DNA of 64,000 nucleotides from Salinivirga cyanobacteriivorans (GTDB lineage: Bacteria; Bacteroidota; Bacteroidia; Bacteroidales; Salinivirgaceae). Position numbers and translations under genes: made by a program. Shown here one piece after another: positions 16,727 through 28,008 of the stretch. The number at the start of each line of letters is the position of its first letter. The first letter of the stretch is position 1. The notes beneath the pieces were generated by a model. It did no database searches and was not told the origin of the DNA. It saw only the letters and a list, made by a program, of their open reading frames with translations. The stretch is taken from contig NZ_CP013118.1 of assembly GCF_001443605.1 (NCBI RefSeq), positions 2,057,501 through 2,121,500 of the forward strand, written 5' to 3'.

Positions 16727-16757
16727 TTGGTTAACGAGTTAAAAGTTAGTATTTTTG
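16727..16757 (+). promoter_or_regulatory. Bacteroidota-type promoter for the giant T9SS protein
   Basis: TTG at 16727-16729 and TATTTTTG at 16750-16757 are spaced by 20 bases, matching the TTTG-N19-TAnnTTTG pattern. This would leave a 5' leader of roughly 95 bases. Nothing else was recognised in the 380-base divergent gap except the minus-strand promoter at 16479. Confidence 0.6.
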
Positions 16758-16860
16758 CCCGCTACCTATAATTGAATTGTAGCAAAACACGTAAAAATAC
16801 GCAAATAAGCGAGTATTTAAAGAACAGAAAAATATAATTGTCAACTAAAATATTGACCCG

Positions 16861-19800
16861 ATGATGAACGATTTTACTTTGCGCACATACGCCAAAACAC
16901 TCTTTGTTTTTATAGCAACCGCGCTTCTTTCCTTAAGCGCTACAGGACAAACCGTGCTGTTTAGTGATGATTTTAATGGAAGTTTTCCGGGGGAATGGAC
17001 AAATAATGTAATTGCCGGGCCCGCAGGATTTCCAGGTTGGGAATGGACTGATGTTGGGGGAGATTATGGCGGACAATTAAACTCCACGACTTCTGGAAAT
17101 GGTTATCTTATTTTAGATTCTGACCAATATGGTGAAACAGGGACACCCGAAGAGGCCGATTTAATTTCACCCTCAATAGATTGTAGCGATAAAGATATTA
17201 TTCAATTTTCTGTGGAGCATTGGGCTCGCTCATATGGTAATGCGGACATCACAATTTCAATAAGTACAGATAATTTTAATACAGAAGATGTTATTTATAA
17301 CTGGGTTGGAGCACAAAATGACGCAAATGGAACCAATCAAGTTATTTCTAACTTTGATATTTCAGAATATGCCGCCGGAGAAAGTAATGTGAAAATTAAA
17401 TTCAAATGGCAAGGTGAATGGGATTTTTGGTGGTTGATCGACGATATTGAAGTAACCGGCTTAGAAGTCCCATCCGGCAACATAACGGATTTAGTCTACT
17501 GGCTTCGAGGCGACTTAGGTGTTACAGGAGCAACCCCCGTAACAAATTGGGCAGACCAATCGGGCAATGGAAACGATGCTACACCAGGGAATGGCCCCGA
17601 TCAAATTACATCTTCTGATATGAACAATCAACAGGTGATGGCATTCGATGGAAACGATGAACTGAATATTGCCAATAATCCAAGGATCAACGGCGGTACA
17701 GGTTATGACGGAAGAGAAAGAACCATGTTCGTGGCTTTTCAAACGGGTGCAGATATTGCAACTACACAATATATTTATGAAGAGGGGGGTAGTGTAAATG
17801 GAATTGGTGTTTATATAAAAAACGGCAACCTTTACCTGAATATTTATAATGACAATGCAAGCAACCGGATCACTTTACACGAAACCATCAATGCAAATAC
17901 TACATATATACTTATATTTAACTGGGATAATGGTACGTTTGGGGGATATTTAAATAATATACCGTTTTCGAACCAAACGCCCTTCGGCACAATTACAAAC
18001 TTAAAACAGCACACAGGCGATATTTCTATTGGCTACACTGGAGGAACAACAAGAAATGAAACCGGTGGCACACATGGATCAGGAAATAACTTTACCGGAG
18101 AAATTGCCGAAATTCTATATTACGATGCTTCTCTGCTTGAAGAAGAGGTATTAGATATTTCCCTGGAACTGGCTGATCGTTATGGAATATCATTCGATCC
18201 TGTTACAACTTATTATTCATATCAAACCGGTGATTGGGATGCTTCCAGCACATGGACGCACGATCCGGGCGGTACAACCCAAACTGCAACTGACGTTCCC
18301 GGAGATAATGATATAGTTGTGCTTCTTAGTGGTCGCACAGTAACACTGAATGGCAATGTAACTCAGTCTAATCTCGATGTAACCATTCGCGCCGGAGCTA
18401 CGCTTAACCAGTCTACATATACCTTCACAAATGGATTGCTCGCTCTTGCGGGAACCGGTACGTTCAAGCTGGCATCAACTGACTTTCCATCTGTGTCCAC
18501 TAATGATTTTGTAGGAGCAGAGGGCGGCACTACCGAATACTACAACGATGCCGACTTCACCCTGCCCGCTGCGCAAACCGAATACAACAATTTGCGAATC
18601 AATGCACCGGGTGTAGCTGCAACCCAATTAAGCAATATTACACTAAATGGCAACCTGCACGTAAAACAGGGAACATACCAAATAAACGATAACTCGGCCA
18701 ATCGCCGGCAACTCACGATTAACGGCAATGTACTGGTCGACAATGGAGCATCCATTACCACGGGAACAGGAAATACGGTAAGTGGTGACGAGGGTGGTGG
18801 AACCGCTCCTTTTACGGACTATTACGACAAGAATTCACACCGAGTGGTCGTATACGGGGATTTTACAAACAACGGTACGGTAAAGTTTACCAACCAAAAC
18901 TACCCCGAATACAATGCTTTCCCAACTGATGGAATGGCTACTGTCTATTTTATGGGAACAACCAACAACACATTAACAGCAAATGGCACCAGCGATTTTT
19001 ACAACCTGGTTTTGGATAAAGGAATTGACAAAACGTATAAACTAACTGTCTATTCCACCGATTACAGCAACTTCCGGCTTTTTGGGCGGAACAATATAGG
19101 CGGACAAAACCCCGGACCTAACCCCGACTTACGAAAAGCGCTGTGGATTAGAACAGGAACTTTGGAACTGACAGGGTTGACCGTCATTCCATCGCTTGTA
19201 GAAGGAACCGATTGTGGCTCCAGCCCAAACTCCGATTATTATATTCCGGCCAATGGCGCACTTGTTCTTAATGGACCCGAGGTAATTGTATTAACTACCG
19301 CCGACACCCATGAAGAAATCAATCTCGCATACGGAGTATCAGCAGGAAACGATGGAGATTGTGGTGTGGCCACGGGTGGTTGTACCTCTTTCTCTATACT
19401 CGGAAAATTACAGGTTAACGATGGTTACTTTTCTACACGCGAATCAGGGGGTATCATCACCTGGGACGATGCCGCAGGAGAATTAATCATTAATGGTGGT
19501 ATTGTTGACGTGAAACAGTACAGATCAGCCGGCAGTTCCGGCGGATTGGCGTCTTTTACACAAAGCGGCGGTACATTTCTGCTGCGTGGACGTTTCCAAC
19601 GCACCCCAACGGCTTTCTCCGCCATATCAAACTTAAAAGACTTTTCGTCCAACACCCTAAATACAAACCGTGTAACAGATGGTCTGAATGGAAGCCTCGC
19701 CACTTTCAACATTAATGAACCAGCCAACGTATTTGCCATGTCAGGCGGTACCATCCGCATTTACGATGTGTGCGGAACCGGCGACAGTGAGGCATTTCAA

Positions 19801-22800
19801 GTATTCTCCAGCGACGCTAACAACAGCGTTTCAGGAGGCACACTTGAAATTATCCCTACTACGGGTACAGGTACCGATGCCACAGAGTTTTATATTGAAA
19901 CCACAGCCGACCTGGGGAACCTTACCATTAACAGGGCGAGCAGTTCTGCCAGTGTGGATTTAAAAACACATGATCTGACAGTCCTTAATGACATAACCAT
20001 TACATCCGGCGATTTCAACGCCAACAATCTGGATTTGACCATTGGTGGTGATTTTACCCTTGCCAGTGGAACTTCATACACACCCGGGGCGAACACAACC
20101 ACGTTCAACGGTACAAAAAATCAGCAACTTACCATTAACCTGGCCTCAGCGCAAAGCTTTAACGATTTCATACTGAACAATAGTTCGGGGAACAAACTGA
20201 CCCTAAGTGGGACACAAAGTACAATAAACATCGACAATACCCTGACCATACAAAAAGGCGAACTGGCCGATAATGGCAAAACCATCAATGTAACCGGAGA
20301 TATATACAATGCAGGCACACACAGTGGCGATGGAAAAATTGTACTAAATGGTTCTGCCGATCAGGCAATTAACGGATCAGGAAACGGGACTTTCGGTAAC
20401 ATTGAACTCAACAACACCGCGGGCAGCACAGCTCCTGTTTCACTCGAGGCCAATGCTACAATTAACGGAACGCTTACATTTTCGCAAGATAAGTTATTTG
20501 ATATTTCAACCCATAAATTAACTTTTGGTCAAACTGCCACGGTAGCCAATGCCGGAACAGACCGCTTTATCCGAACAGCGGGCAATGCCGGCGATGGCGG
20601 AGTAACAAAAACATATACAGCCTCAGCCACTTCATTTACATTCCCCGTGGGAACAATCTCTACCAGCCATGCGGCTGCTGAATATACCCCGGCAAACCTT
20701 TCTTTTGGAACGAATCCCAATACTTTCGGCAATATTACCGTTGTGCCGGTCGGCTATGAACACCCAAACACTACGACAAAAGACAGGAGTTTAACCTATT
20801 TTTGGCGTGTAAAGTCTGAGGGTTTCGATATGGGTTCGGCTACAGTAAATCATGCGTATACCTATTCACAAAATGATGTAGTGACAGGCGGCGACGTAAG
20901 CGAAGATGGATATATAGCCGCAATTTATGATAACAATGCAATGGATTGGACAACGTATGCCGTTGCTGATGTGGATGAAAGCACTAATATTATTGGCGGA
21001 ACAACCACAGCACTCGAAGCTGTAAGCTTCATCGACGGGGAATTTACTGCCGGAGATAACGATGGTACGGATCCCTTTGGAGTGCCCGTCAAGTTTTACA
21101 GTGTAGCTGATGGATTTTGGGGAGACGCTTCTACCTGGTCCTTTACCAGTGGAGGCACTCCAGGAGCAGGCATTCCGGGCGAAAATGATATTGTTGTAAT
21201 TGAAAATAACCATACGGTAGAATTAGAACATAATGGTGCTGACTATCCAATGGATTATGATGTTCGAAACTGCGCCAGTTTATTAATTGAGGATGGAGCG
21301 GTTCTGGATATAAAGAGTAACACATCCAGTATTTTTAGTATCGTTTTAAACCATCCAAATGGAAATGGGCTGATCAGGGTAACTACTGAAAAAGCGGCTA
21401 ATAACAGCATTCCACAGTTTTTCTCTTTCCCTTCAGGTGACTTTTCAGATTTTAACACAAACGGGGGTACAACGGAGTATTATGACATTGATGGAACAGT
21501 AGGTGCTTTATATATTTTACCATCTGACGTTACTTCTTACGGGAATTTAATTTTGAGTGCCAAAGGAGGAGATAATGTGGTATTACCTAACAATAGCGAG
21601 ACTATAATAAATGGAGACTTAACGTGTAGTTCGATTGACAACGACACGAGGGCATGGATTGCAATGGAATGGAACACAGATGTTTGGCCATACAATTCTA
21701 ATGATTATAATCCCGTAATTGAAAAAACTGTGCATGTAAAAGGAAATTTAAATGTAAATGCAGGGACGTTTATTTTCCTCAATAATGAAGTACCTCAACA
21801 TTTAATCGTAGATGAAAACATAACTATCGACTCTGATGCGCTAATGGAAGTGTATCCGGGTTATCCTTTTGCCAACCCTGCTCAACCCAATACGGTTAAA
21901 ATTGGAGGAAGTTTAATAAACAATAATGTTGCTGAATTTAAAGATGGAGATTTTTACTGCGATGTAACATTTTTCGGAAGCGGAACAGCCAATATAACAA
22001 ATACAGAAGGAGCTCCAACAACCACATTTAATAAACTAACCATAGATAAAGGGAACACACGTTCCGATGAACTTATCGTCGACATCGAAGGAACACTCAA
22101 CACCCCAACCGACAACTGGCTTACCCTTGTAAACGGTACGTTCAAATATTTGCACGATGATGACTTAACCATCACCGAAGGCAGCGAATTTACCATTCCT
22201 TCAACAGCCGGACTTTTTGTCAACTCTCCCGGCAATACCGTATATCTGGCTAACGATAACGTAAACGATAACGATGTGTACCTGCAGGGAAAACTTACCG
22301 TAGTTGATGGCGATGTGTATGTGGGGCAAACGTGGTCTCCAAACAACAATAACGACATTGAATATTCCGGAGGTGGCGATTCTGAAATCGATATTCAGGG
22401 CGGCAGCTTAACCGTAAACGGGCAAATTCGCCGCAACCCGTCTACCTCGGCAGGGATTCTCAAATACAGCCAATCAGGTGGCGATGTAACCATTAATGGC
22501 CGCAATCACAACACCGACAACGCTAAACTGGAAATTCTGAATGCTGGTAGCGAATTCAACATGTCAGGTGGTACGCTCACCATTGAACGGGGCGGCGGTG
22601 CCGGCACATATGGCGACCTTTACCTGCGTCCCGAAATCAGCAGCGTTACTGGTGGTGAAATTATTTTCAACCCCGATGACGTAAACGAAGACCAAAACTA
22701 TATCTTCGATGCCAATGTGCCCGTTTGGAACCTCACCATCAACGGAACCGATGGCTACAACGCCAACCTAAAATTACTGGTTAGCCCGCTTACACTTAAA

Positions 22801-25800
22801 AACGACATGTTAATCAATAGCGCTGGAACACTTGATGCCAATGTAAATTTTGATATTCCAGTTACCATAAAAGGCGATTTCACAAATAACGGGACCTATA
22901 CACACCAGCGCAACCTCACAACATTCAGTGGTGGAGAACAAGCTGTTTTAGGATCTTCAAATATCACATTCCATGATCTGATTGCAACCCCGGTAACAAG
23001 CCTGGCACTCAGTAAAGACATTACTGTAAATAACGACCTCACATTAACATCCGGAACGTTGATTTGCGGAGATTACTATACAAATGTAGAAGGCGATGTA
23101 ACAAATAACGCCAACTACACCGATAACACAACTGGCATTGTGCTCAATGGACGCGACCAACAAAACATACAGGGAACCGGCACATGGGGCCAGCTGGAAT
23201 TGGACAATGCTGCCGGAGCACGTTTAGAAAGCGAAATCACGCTTCAAAACGATTTCATACTGACAAAAGGTGTGTTTGATATTAATTCAAAACTTCTAAC
23301 ACTACTGGAAAACAGCGACATTGTAGGGAGTGACTTCAGCAACACAAAAATGATTGCCTCAGACGGAGTATACAGTGATGTGGGAATCAGCAAAGTATTT
23401 TCCAGTGCTTACAATGGGGTTACATACTTATATCCATTGGGCACATCAAATAAATACACACCTGCAGAAATTACCATTACAAATATTGACAATACCGGTA
23501 GCATCCGGATCAATAACATTAACGAAAACCACCCTGGTGTGATAGATGAAAACAATGTATTAAACTATTTTTGGGATATTGAAAGTACCGGAGTTACCAA
23601 TTTCAGCGGAACCATTGAACTAAATTATCTTGATGATGATGTGCAGGTAACAGGTACCAATACAGAAGCTGATTATATTGCAGCACACCTGCTAATTCCC
23701 GGTTCAAGTTGGTCAAAAGCTTCCCCCGGCGCAGGAACAGACAACGTAGATGAATCCAATAATATCATCACATTCAACTTTTCTAATGCTGGCTCGTTAT
23801 CAGGCGAATACACTACCGGAATAGATGCAGCCCTACCCGACCAGGTGCCCGAATTTACCAGCAACCAAAGCGGGAACTGGTCAAATCCCGATATTTGGGA
23901 TCAAACAGACGGTGATTCTTATACGTTGACAGGCGCACCCAATGGATTCATTATTAACATTAAGGAAGGACACACAGTAACGACTGATGCAAATTATGCT
24001 TCAGCCTACCGCATCTCCATAGAGGGAAAATTAGCAATTGACAATTCAACCTACGGGCACAATATTGGACTGGTCAGCGGCTCAGGGACTTTATACTTAG
24101 AAAATGGAACGTTCCCCGCCGGACGTTACTCCACTTTCTTCGATTGCACCAACAATTCAACCCTTGAGTATGGCGGATCAACCGATTACGCTTTAATTGC
24201 CGACCTCTACTCCACCGTGGCCAACCTGCACTTTACCGGAACGGGCGCTCGAACATTGCCCAATAAAGACCTATCCATTTGCAACCAAATACTAATTGAC
24301 GGGCCGACCGTAGACAATAGCGTAAACAATAGCAAACTTACAATTCAAGGCACTATGGAACGCTACAACTCTGGTGCATTTATAAGTGGAACTGGTGCCG
24401 ATGCAACAGTAACCTTTGCTGGCACATCGGAACAAACTATTGGTGGAGCATTGGGCGATTTTAATGGAAGTAACGCCTTTAACAATTTAAAAATTGACAA
24501 CAGCAATGGTCTTACAATCAATAACAATGGCGATATTGAAGTTAGCGGAAAACTTATGTTAACAGATGGAAACATCAACACTACCGCAACCAACCAACTT
24601 ACCATTACAAATACAAACAGCGACTGCATAGTTCCGGCAGGCGGACAAAGCAACTCATTCGTAGACGGTCCTTTAAAGAAATCCATTATTCAGGGCGATA
24701 ACTTCAATTTCCCCATTGGAAAAGATGGAGAATTGGGCAACAAACTGGTACTATCTGCCAGTGAAGCAGGTACTATTGAGTGGACTGTAGAGTATTTTAC
24801 ACCAAACGACACTTATACAAGCTACAATACGCCGCTCTCATATGTGAACTCATACGACCGCTGGTCGGTTTCGGCTGCACCTGGAAGCAAAGCCAATGTA
24901 GGAATTAAGTGGGACGCCAACAGCGACCTTACGCCAGCCAATACAGAAAATGGCTTGGCTGATATGCGTGTGGCAAAATACGACGAAGGGAATTCAGTAT
25001 GGAACGAACTGACCTCTAGTGCATCAGGAGGCACTAATTTAGGAACGGTTACCACAGTTGGTAAAATAACAATTCCTGCAGGGGGGTATTCGCTATTCTC
25101 ATCGGCCTGCATCAATACCATTAAACCACGGGCAAAATTTACCCCTTCGGGGCCTGTTTGCGGCACGAGTGGCATTCCGGTTTCATTTTCATCAAGTCCT
25201 TCATTAGATTATGTACTGAGCTATACGCTTGATGGCGTACCTCAACCTGACATTACAGTAAGCTCAACACCATACACACTCCCAACACAAGCCGGCGGCG
25301 GCGTGTATAAACTTGTGTCATTTACTTATGATGGAGGGAAAACCGGTGCAGTAGACCAAAGCGAAATAACCGCTTACGAACAACCGGCTGTGCCCGATGC
25401 AGGATTAGACCAGTCAATCTGCGGGGGAACACAGGCTAACATATCAGGATCAGCTCCAGGTGTTGGTTCAGTCCTTTGGAGCGTAACCTCAGGTGCGGGT
25501 GGATCTATCGTTTCTCCCACATCAGAAAGCACTGTTTTCAATGGTACAAATGGTTCCGGTTACACATTAACTTACACGGTTGATAATGGGGGTTGCACAG
25601 CCTCTGATGATGTCAATATTGACTTCCCGGTACTGGCGGCGCAACCCGGAGACTTCCTTGTGTCAAGCAGCGATGTTTGCCAAACTGAATCGGGCGTAGA
25701 ATATACCGTCCCCGATGATGCCACTGTAAATTACACATGGACCTTTGACAACAATGGAAATACAGGAGATGGAAATGATAATCTGGCAATTTCAGGTTCA

Positions 25801-27888
25801 GGAAACAGCATTACAGCAGACTTTAGCGCGGTTACTGGTGATGGTACGTTACAGGTTGTAGCATCCAATGCCTGTGGCGATAGCGATCCGCGCACAATTG
25901 ACATTGCAATTCACCCTATGCCCGTTGTCAATCTTACCAATGATGATCCAGATGGCGACAATACGATTTGTAACGGCTCTACCATTGAGTTTACAGCAAC
26001 AGAAAATTCAGGATCAGGACTTTCCGTAGCCGACTACGAGTTTTTAATCAATGGAGCCCCTGTGCAAAGTGGCTTATCCGACACATACAGTACTGGCACT
26101 TTGTCAAATGGCGACCAGGTAGAAGTTGTCATTACATCCGACGCAAGTTGTGCTACCACCAGTTCAGCACAAACCATTTCGGTAGGCGACCGTGTGTGGG
26201 ACGGCAGCACCAGTACCGATTGGTCAGTAGCTGATAACTGGAGCTGTGGCGATGTGCCTGCCAATACCGATGAAATCGTGATACCGGGCTCTGCTGCAAC
26301 AATGCCCGAAATACTGGCTAATGCCGAATGCGGAGGCCTTACAGTTGAGTCAGGAGCCACAATAACAGTTCAGGGTACCAATAATTTCGATATTTATGGT
26401 AACTGGAACAATTATGGAACTTTTGATGGAGCAACTGGAACTGTAAATATCAAAGGAAACGCTTCACTTAATGGATCGGCTGAATTGACCATAAATAACC
26501 TTACTATTGATAATGGAGTAACCCTCACTGCTTCTGGTAATAATTTAAATATTACAGGCGACCTGACCAACAATGGCGCTTTTGCCCACAACAATGGTAC
26601 AGTCTCGTTCAACGGTACGAATGCCCAAAGCATATCAGGTGATTTTACAGGCACAAGCACACTAAACAATGTGGTAATTGACAATGCAGCAGGCGTGAAT
26701 CTTGCATCAGGGAACAAACAAATAGACGGAACACTAAACCTAACAAACGGATTACTCGAATCCAACGGATTACTGACCCTGGGACAAAATGCTACAACCA
26801 ATGTAAATGATGCCAGTGGGCAGGTTACCAGCTATGTCAATGGTGTGTTAAGCAAAATTATTTTAGGCAATGACGATTTCTTTTTCCCCATTGGAGATGG
26901 AGCAGCATATAAACCAGTGGGCGTATCAGCAGAAAACGCACCCGGCACAAACACATGGACAGCACAATACAACAATGTAGCTCCGGCAGAGCATCCAATA
27001 CAAACAGGATCTGAAATCATCAGGGTTAGCAATGCAGAGAGCTGGACCGTAACCTCATCAGGCGGTGATGCCAGAGTTACCATATCATGGAACAACCTTT
27101 ATGATGGAAATATCTATGTGGATAGCGACCAGCTAAACTCCTTGCGGGTAGCTCACCTGAACAACAGTTCTGAATGGGTTAGTACAGGCTCAGGGTCAAC
27201 CACAGGTGCTGGAGGTGACTTTGGCACTGTAACCTCGGGCGACATTGTAGTGTTTGATGGGGCCAAAGCCGGACCGGAAACATTTACCCTGTCAACTACA
27301 AATGATCAATATCATCTGCTACCTGTAGAATTACTATCTTTTACAGGTAAAGATGATGGTGGCATTGTAAAACTTAACTGGGTTACTGCTTCTGAAACAA
27401 ATAATGATTATTTTGCTGTTCAACACAGCACAGATGCCACTAACTATAGCACCATTGGAACGGTAAGCGGAGCTGGTAACAGCGTAGAAACAAACAACTA
27501 TGATTTTACGCATTATCAACCTGCAAATGGAATTAACTATTACCGTTTAAAGCAAGTCGACTTTGATGGTAATTTTGAAATACATCAAACCATTGCCGTG
27601 CATACTGAAAGCTTATCGCTGGTTGGTAATGAATCATTTAAAATTTACCCCAACCCATACAGCGAAGGAGATTTGACACTAGAAATTGAAAACGTAGAGG
27701 CCAATTCTCAGATTATACTATCAGTGCTGAACATGACCGGGGATGTTTTATTTAATGATAAAATTTCTGTTCCGGCCAATAAGCAAATTGTCAATTATAA
27801 TGAACTGACAAACCTGGAACCCGGCTTATACCTTATTCACATGAAATTCGGGAACGAGGTGGCAGTGAAGCGACTAATAGTTTACTAA
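16861..27888 (+). CDS. giant T9SS-exported multidomain surface protein (3675 residues)
   Basis: This product is probably exported through Sec and then T9SS and anchored or released at the surface. It has a signal peptide (1-30, ending SLSATGQ), then a MAM/choice-of-anchor-type domain (about 32-205, ending WWLIDDIEVTG) and a LamG/concanavalin-like domain (about 210-445). A very long region of short beta-strand repeats follows (about 450-2750) with recurrent NLTINGTLNI-like strands. Four modules begin with a tryptophan-rich G8-like motif, near residues 449, 1410, 2330 and 3110 (for example GFWGDASTWSF with IPGENDIVVIENNHTVEL). Ig/PKD-like repeats occupy about 2756-3108. The end carries LPVELLSFTG (about 3486) and the type A sorting domain (FKIYPNPYSEGDLTLEIENV, ending VAVKRLIVY). 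Likely an adhesin or sugar-binding protein; no catalytic motif seen. Confidence 0.9.
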   Translation: MMNDFTLRTYAKTLFVFIATALLSLSATGQTVLFSDDFNGSFPGEWTNNVIAGPAGFPGWEWTDVGGDYGGQLNSTTSGNGYLILDSDQYGETGTPEEADLISPSIDCSDKDIIQFSVEHWARSYGNADITISISTDNFNTEDVIYNWVGAQNDANGTNQVISNFDISEYAAGESNVKIKFKWQGEWDFWWLIDDIEVTGLEVPSGNITDLVYWLRGDLGVTGATPVTNWADQSGNGNDATPGNGPDQITSSDMNNQQVMAFDGNDELNIANNPRINGGTGYDGRERTMFVAFQTGADIATTQYIYEEGGSVNGIGVYIKNGNLYLNIYNDNASNRITLHETINANTTYILIFNWDNGTFGGYLNNIPFSNQTPFGTITNLKQHTGDISIGYTGGTTRNETGGTHGSGNNFTGEIAEILYYDASLLEEEVLDISLELADRYGISFDPVTTYYSYQTGDWDASSTWTHDPGGTTQTATDVPGDNDIVVLLSGRTVTLNGNVTQSNLDVTIRAGATLNQSTYTFTNGLLALAGTGTFKLASTDFPSVSTNDFVGAEGGTTEYYNDADFTLPAAQTEYNNLRINAPGVAATQLSNITLNGNLHVKQGTYQINDNSANRRQLTINGNVLVDNGASITTGTGNTVSGDEGGGTAPFTDYYDKNSHRVVVYGDFTNNGTVKFTNQNYPEYNAFPTDGMATVYFMGTTNNTLTANGTSDFYNLVLDKGIDKTYKLTVYSTDYSNFRLFGRNNIGGQNPGPNPDLRKALWIRTGTLELTGLTVIPSLVEGTDCGSSPNSDYYIPANGALVLNGPEVIVLTTADTHEEINLAYGVSAGNDGDCGVATGGCTSFSILGKLQVNDGYFSTRESGGIITWDDAAGELIINGGIVDVKQYRSAGSSGGLASFTQSGGTFLLRGRFQRTPTAFSAISNLKDFSSNTLNTNRVTDGLNGSLATFNINEPANVFAMSGGTIRIYDVCGTGDSEAFQVFSSDANNSVSGGTLEIIPTTGTGTDATEFYIETTADLGNLTINRASSSASVDLKTHDLTVLNDITITSGDFNANNLDLTIGGDFTLASGTSYTPGANTTTFNGTKNQQLTINLASAQSFNDFILNNSSGNKLTLSGTQSTINIDNTLTIQKGELADNGKTINVTGDIYNAGTHSGDGKIVLNGSADQAINGSGNGTFGNIELNNTAGSTAPVSLEANATINGTLTFSQDKLFDISTHKLTFGQTATVANAGTDRFIRTAGNAGDGGVTKTYTASATSFTFPVGTISTSHAAAEYTPANLSFGTNPNTFGNITVVPVGYEHPNTTTKDRSLTYFWRVKSEGFDMGSATVNHAYTYSQNDVVTGGDVSEDGYIAAIYDNNAMDWTTYAVADVDESTNIIGGTTTALEAVSFIDGEFTAGDNDGTDPFGVPVKFYSVADGFWGDASTWSFTSGGTPGAGIPGENDIVVIENNHTVELEHNGADYPMDYDVRNCASLLIEDGAVLDIKSNTSSIFSIVLNHPNGNGLIRVTTEKAANNSIPQFFSFPSGDFSDFNTNGGTTEYYDIDGTVGALYILPSDVTSYGNLILSAKGGDNVVLPNNSETIINGDLTCSSIDNDTRAWIAMEWNTDVWPYNSNDYNPVIEKTVHVKGNLNVNAGTFIFLNNEVPQHLIVDENITIDSDALMEVYPGYPFANPAQPNTVKIGGSLINNNVAEFKDGDFYCDVTFFGSGTANITNTEGAPTTTFNKLTIDKGNTRSDELIVDIEGTLNTPTDNWLTLVNGTFKYLHDDDLTITEGSEFTIPSTAGLFVNSPGNTVYLANDNVNDNDVYLQGKLTVVDGDVYVGQTWSPNNNNDIEYSGGGDSEIDIQGGSLTVNGQIRRNPSTSAGILKYSQSGGDVTINGRNHNTDNAKLEILNAGSEFNMSGGTLTIERGGGAGTYGDLYLRPEISSVTGGEIIFNPDDVNEDQNYIFDANVPVWNLTINGTDGYNANLKLLVSPLTLKNDMLINSAGTLDANVNFDIPVTIKGDFTNNGTYTHQRNLTTFSGGEQAVLGSSNITFHDLIATPVTSLALSKDITVNNDLTLTSGTLICGDYYTNVEGDVTNNANYTDNTTGIVLNGRDQQNIQGTGTWGQLELDNAAGARLESEITLQNDFILTKGVFDINSKLLTLLENSDIVGSDFSNTKMIASDGVYSDVGISKVFSSAYNGVTYLYPLGTSNKYTPAEITITNIDNTGSIRINNINENHPGVIDENNVLNYFWDIESTGVTNFSGTIELNYLDDDVQVTGTNTEADYIAAHLLIPGSSWSKASPGAGTDNVDESNNIITFNFSNAGSLSGEYTTGIDAALPDQVPEFTSNQSGNWSNPDIWDQTDGDSYTLTGAPNGFIINIKEGHTVTTDANYASAYRISIEGKLAIDNSTYGHNIGLVSGSGTLYLENGTFPAGRYSTFFDCTNNSTLEYGGSTDYALIADLYSTVANLHFTGTGARTLPNKDLSICNQILIDGPTVDNSVNNSKLTIQGTMERYNSGAFISGTGADATVTFAGTSEQTIGGALGDFNGSNAFNNLKIDNSNGLTINNNGDIEVSGKLMLTDGNINTTATNQLTITNTNSDCIVPAGGQSNSFVDGPLKKSIIQGDNFNFPIGKDGELGNKLVLSASEAGTIEWTVEYFTPNDTYTSYNTPLSYVNSYDRWSVSAAPGSKANVGIKWDANSDLTPANTENGLADMRVAKYDEGNSVWNELTSSASGGTNLGTVTTVGKITIPAGGYSLFSSACINTIKPRAKFTPSGPVCGTSGIPVSFSSSPSLDYVLSYTLDGVPQPDITVSSTPYTLPTQAGGGVYKLVSFTYDGGKTGAVDQSEITAYEQPAVPDAGLDQSICGGTQANISGSAPGVGSVLWSVTSGAGGSIVSPTSESTVFNGTNGSGYTLTYTVDNGGCTASDDVNIDFPVLAAQPGDFLVSSSDVCQTESGVEYTVPDDATVNYTWTFDNNGNTGDGNDNLAISGSGNSITADFSAVTGDGTLQVVASNACGDSDPRTIDIAIHPMPVVNLTNDDPDGDNTICNGSTIEFTATENSGSGLSVADYEFLINGAPVQSGLSDTYSTGTLSNGDQVEVVITSDASCATTSSAQTISVGDRVWDGSTSTDWSVADNWSCGDVPANTDEIVIPGSAATMPEILANAECGGLTVESGATITVQGTNNFDIYGNWNNYGTFDGATGTVNIKGNASLNGSAELTINNLTIDNGVTLTASGNNLNITGDLTNNGAFAHNNGTVSFNGTNAQSISGDFTGTSTLNNVVIDNAAGVNLASGNKQIDGTLNLTNGLLESNGLLTLGQNATTNVNDASGQVTSYVNGVLSKIILGNDDFFFPIGDGAAYKPVGVSAENAPGTNTWTAQYNNVAPAEHPIQTGSEIIRVSNAESWTVTSSGGDARVTISWNNLYDGNIYVDSDQLNSLRVAHLNNSSEWVSTGSGSTTGAGGDFGTVTSGDIVVFDGAKAGPETFTLSTTNDQYHLLPVELLSFTGKDDGGIVKLNWVTASETNNDYFAVQHSTDATNYSTIGTVSGAGNSVETNNYDFTHYQPANGINYYRLKQVDFDGNFEIHQTIAVHTESLSLVGNESFKIYPNPYSEGDLTLEIENVEANSQIILSVLNMTGDVLFNDKISVPANKQIVNYNELTNLEPGLYLIHMKFGNEVAVKRLIVY

Positions 27889-27893
27889 ACATA

Positions 27894-27931
27894 AAAAAGA
27901 GCGGGATCCGATAAAAGATCCCGCTCTTTTT
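27894..27931 (+). terminator. strong intrinsic terminator of the giant gene
   Basis: A perfect 15-bp stem (AAAAAGAGCGGGATC with GATCCCGCTCTTTTT) and an 8-base loop sit directly after the stop. Because the flanks are A on the left and T on the right, it can work in both directions. Confidence 0.95.
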
Positions 27932-28008
27932 GTATCACTTTATAATCAATTAATAATCCAGGTCAAAATGATTTTAAACAGGATTAAGTATTATTCTCAA
28001 ACAAGATA

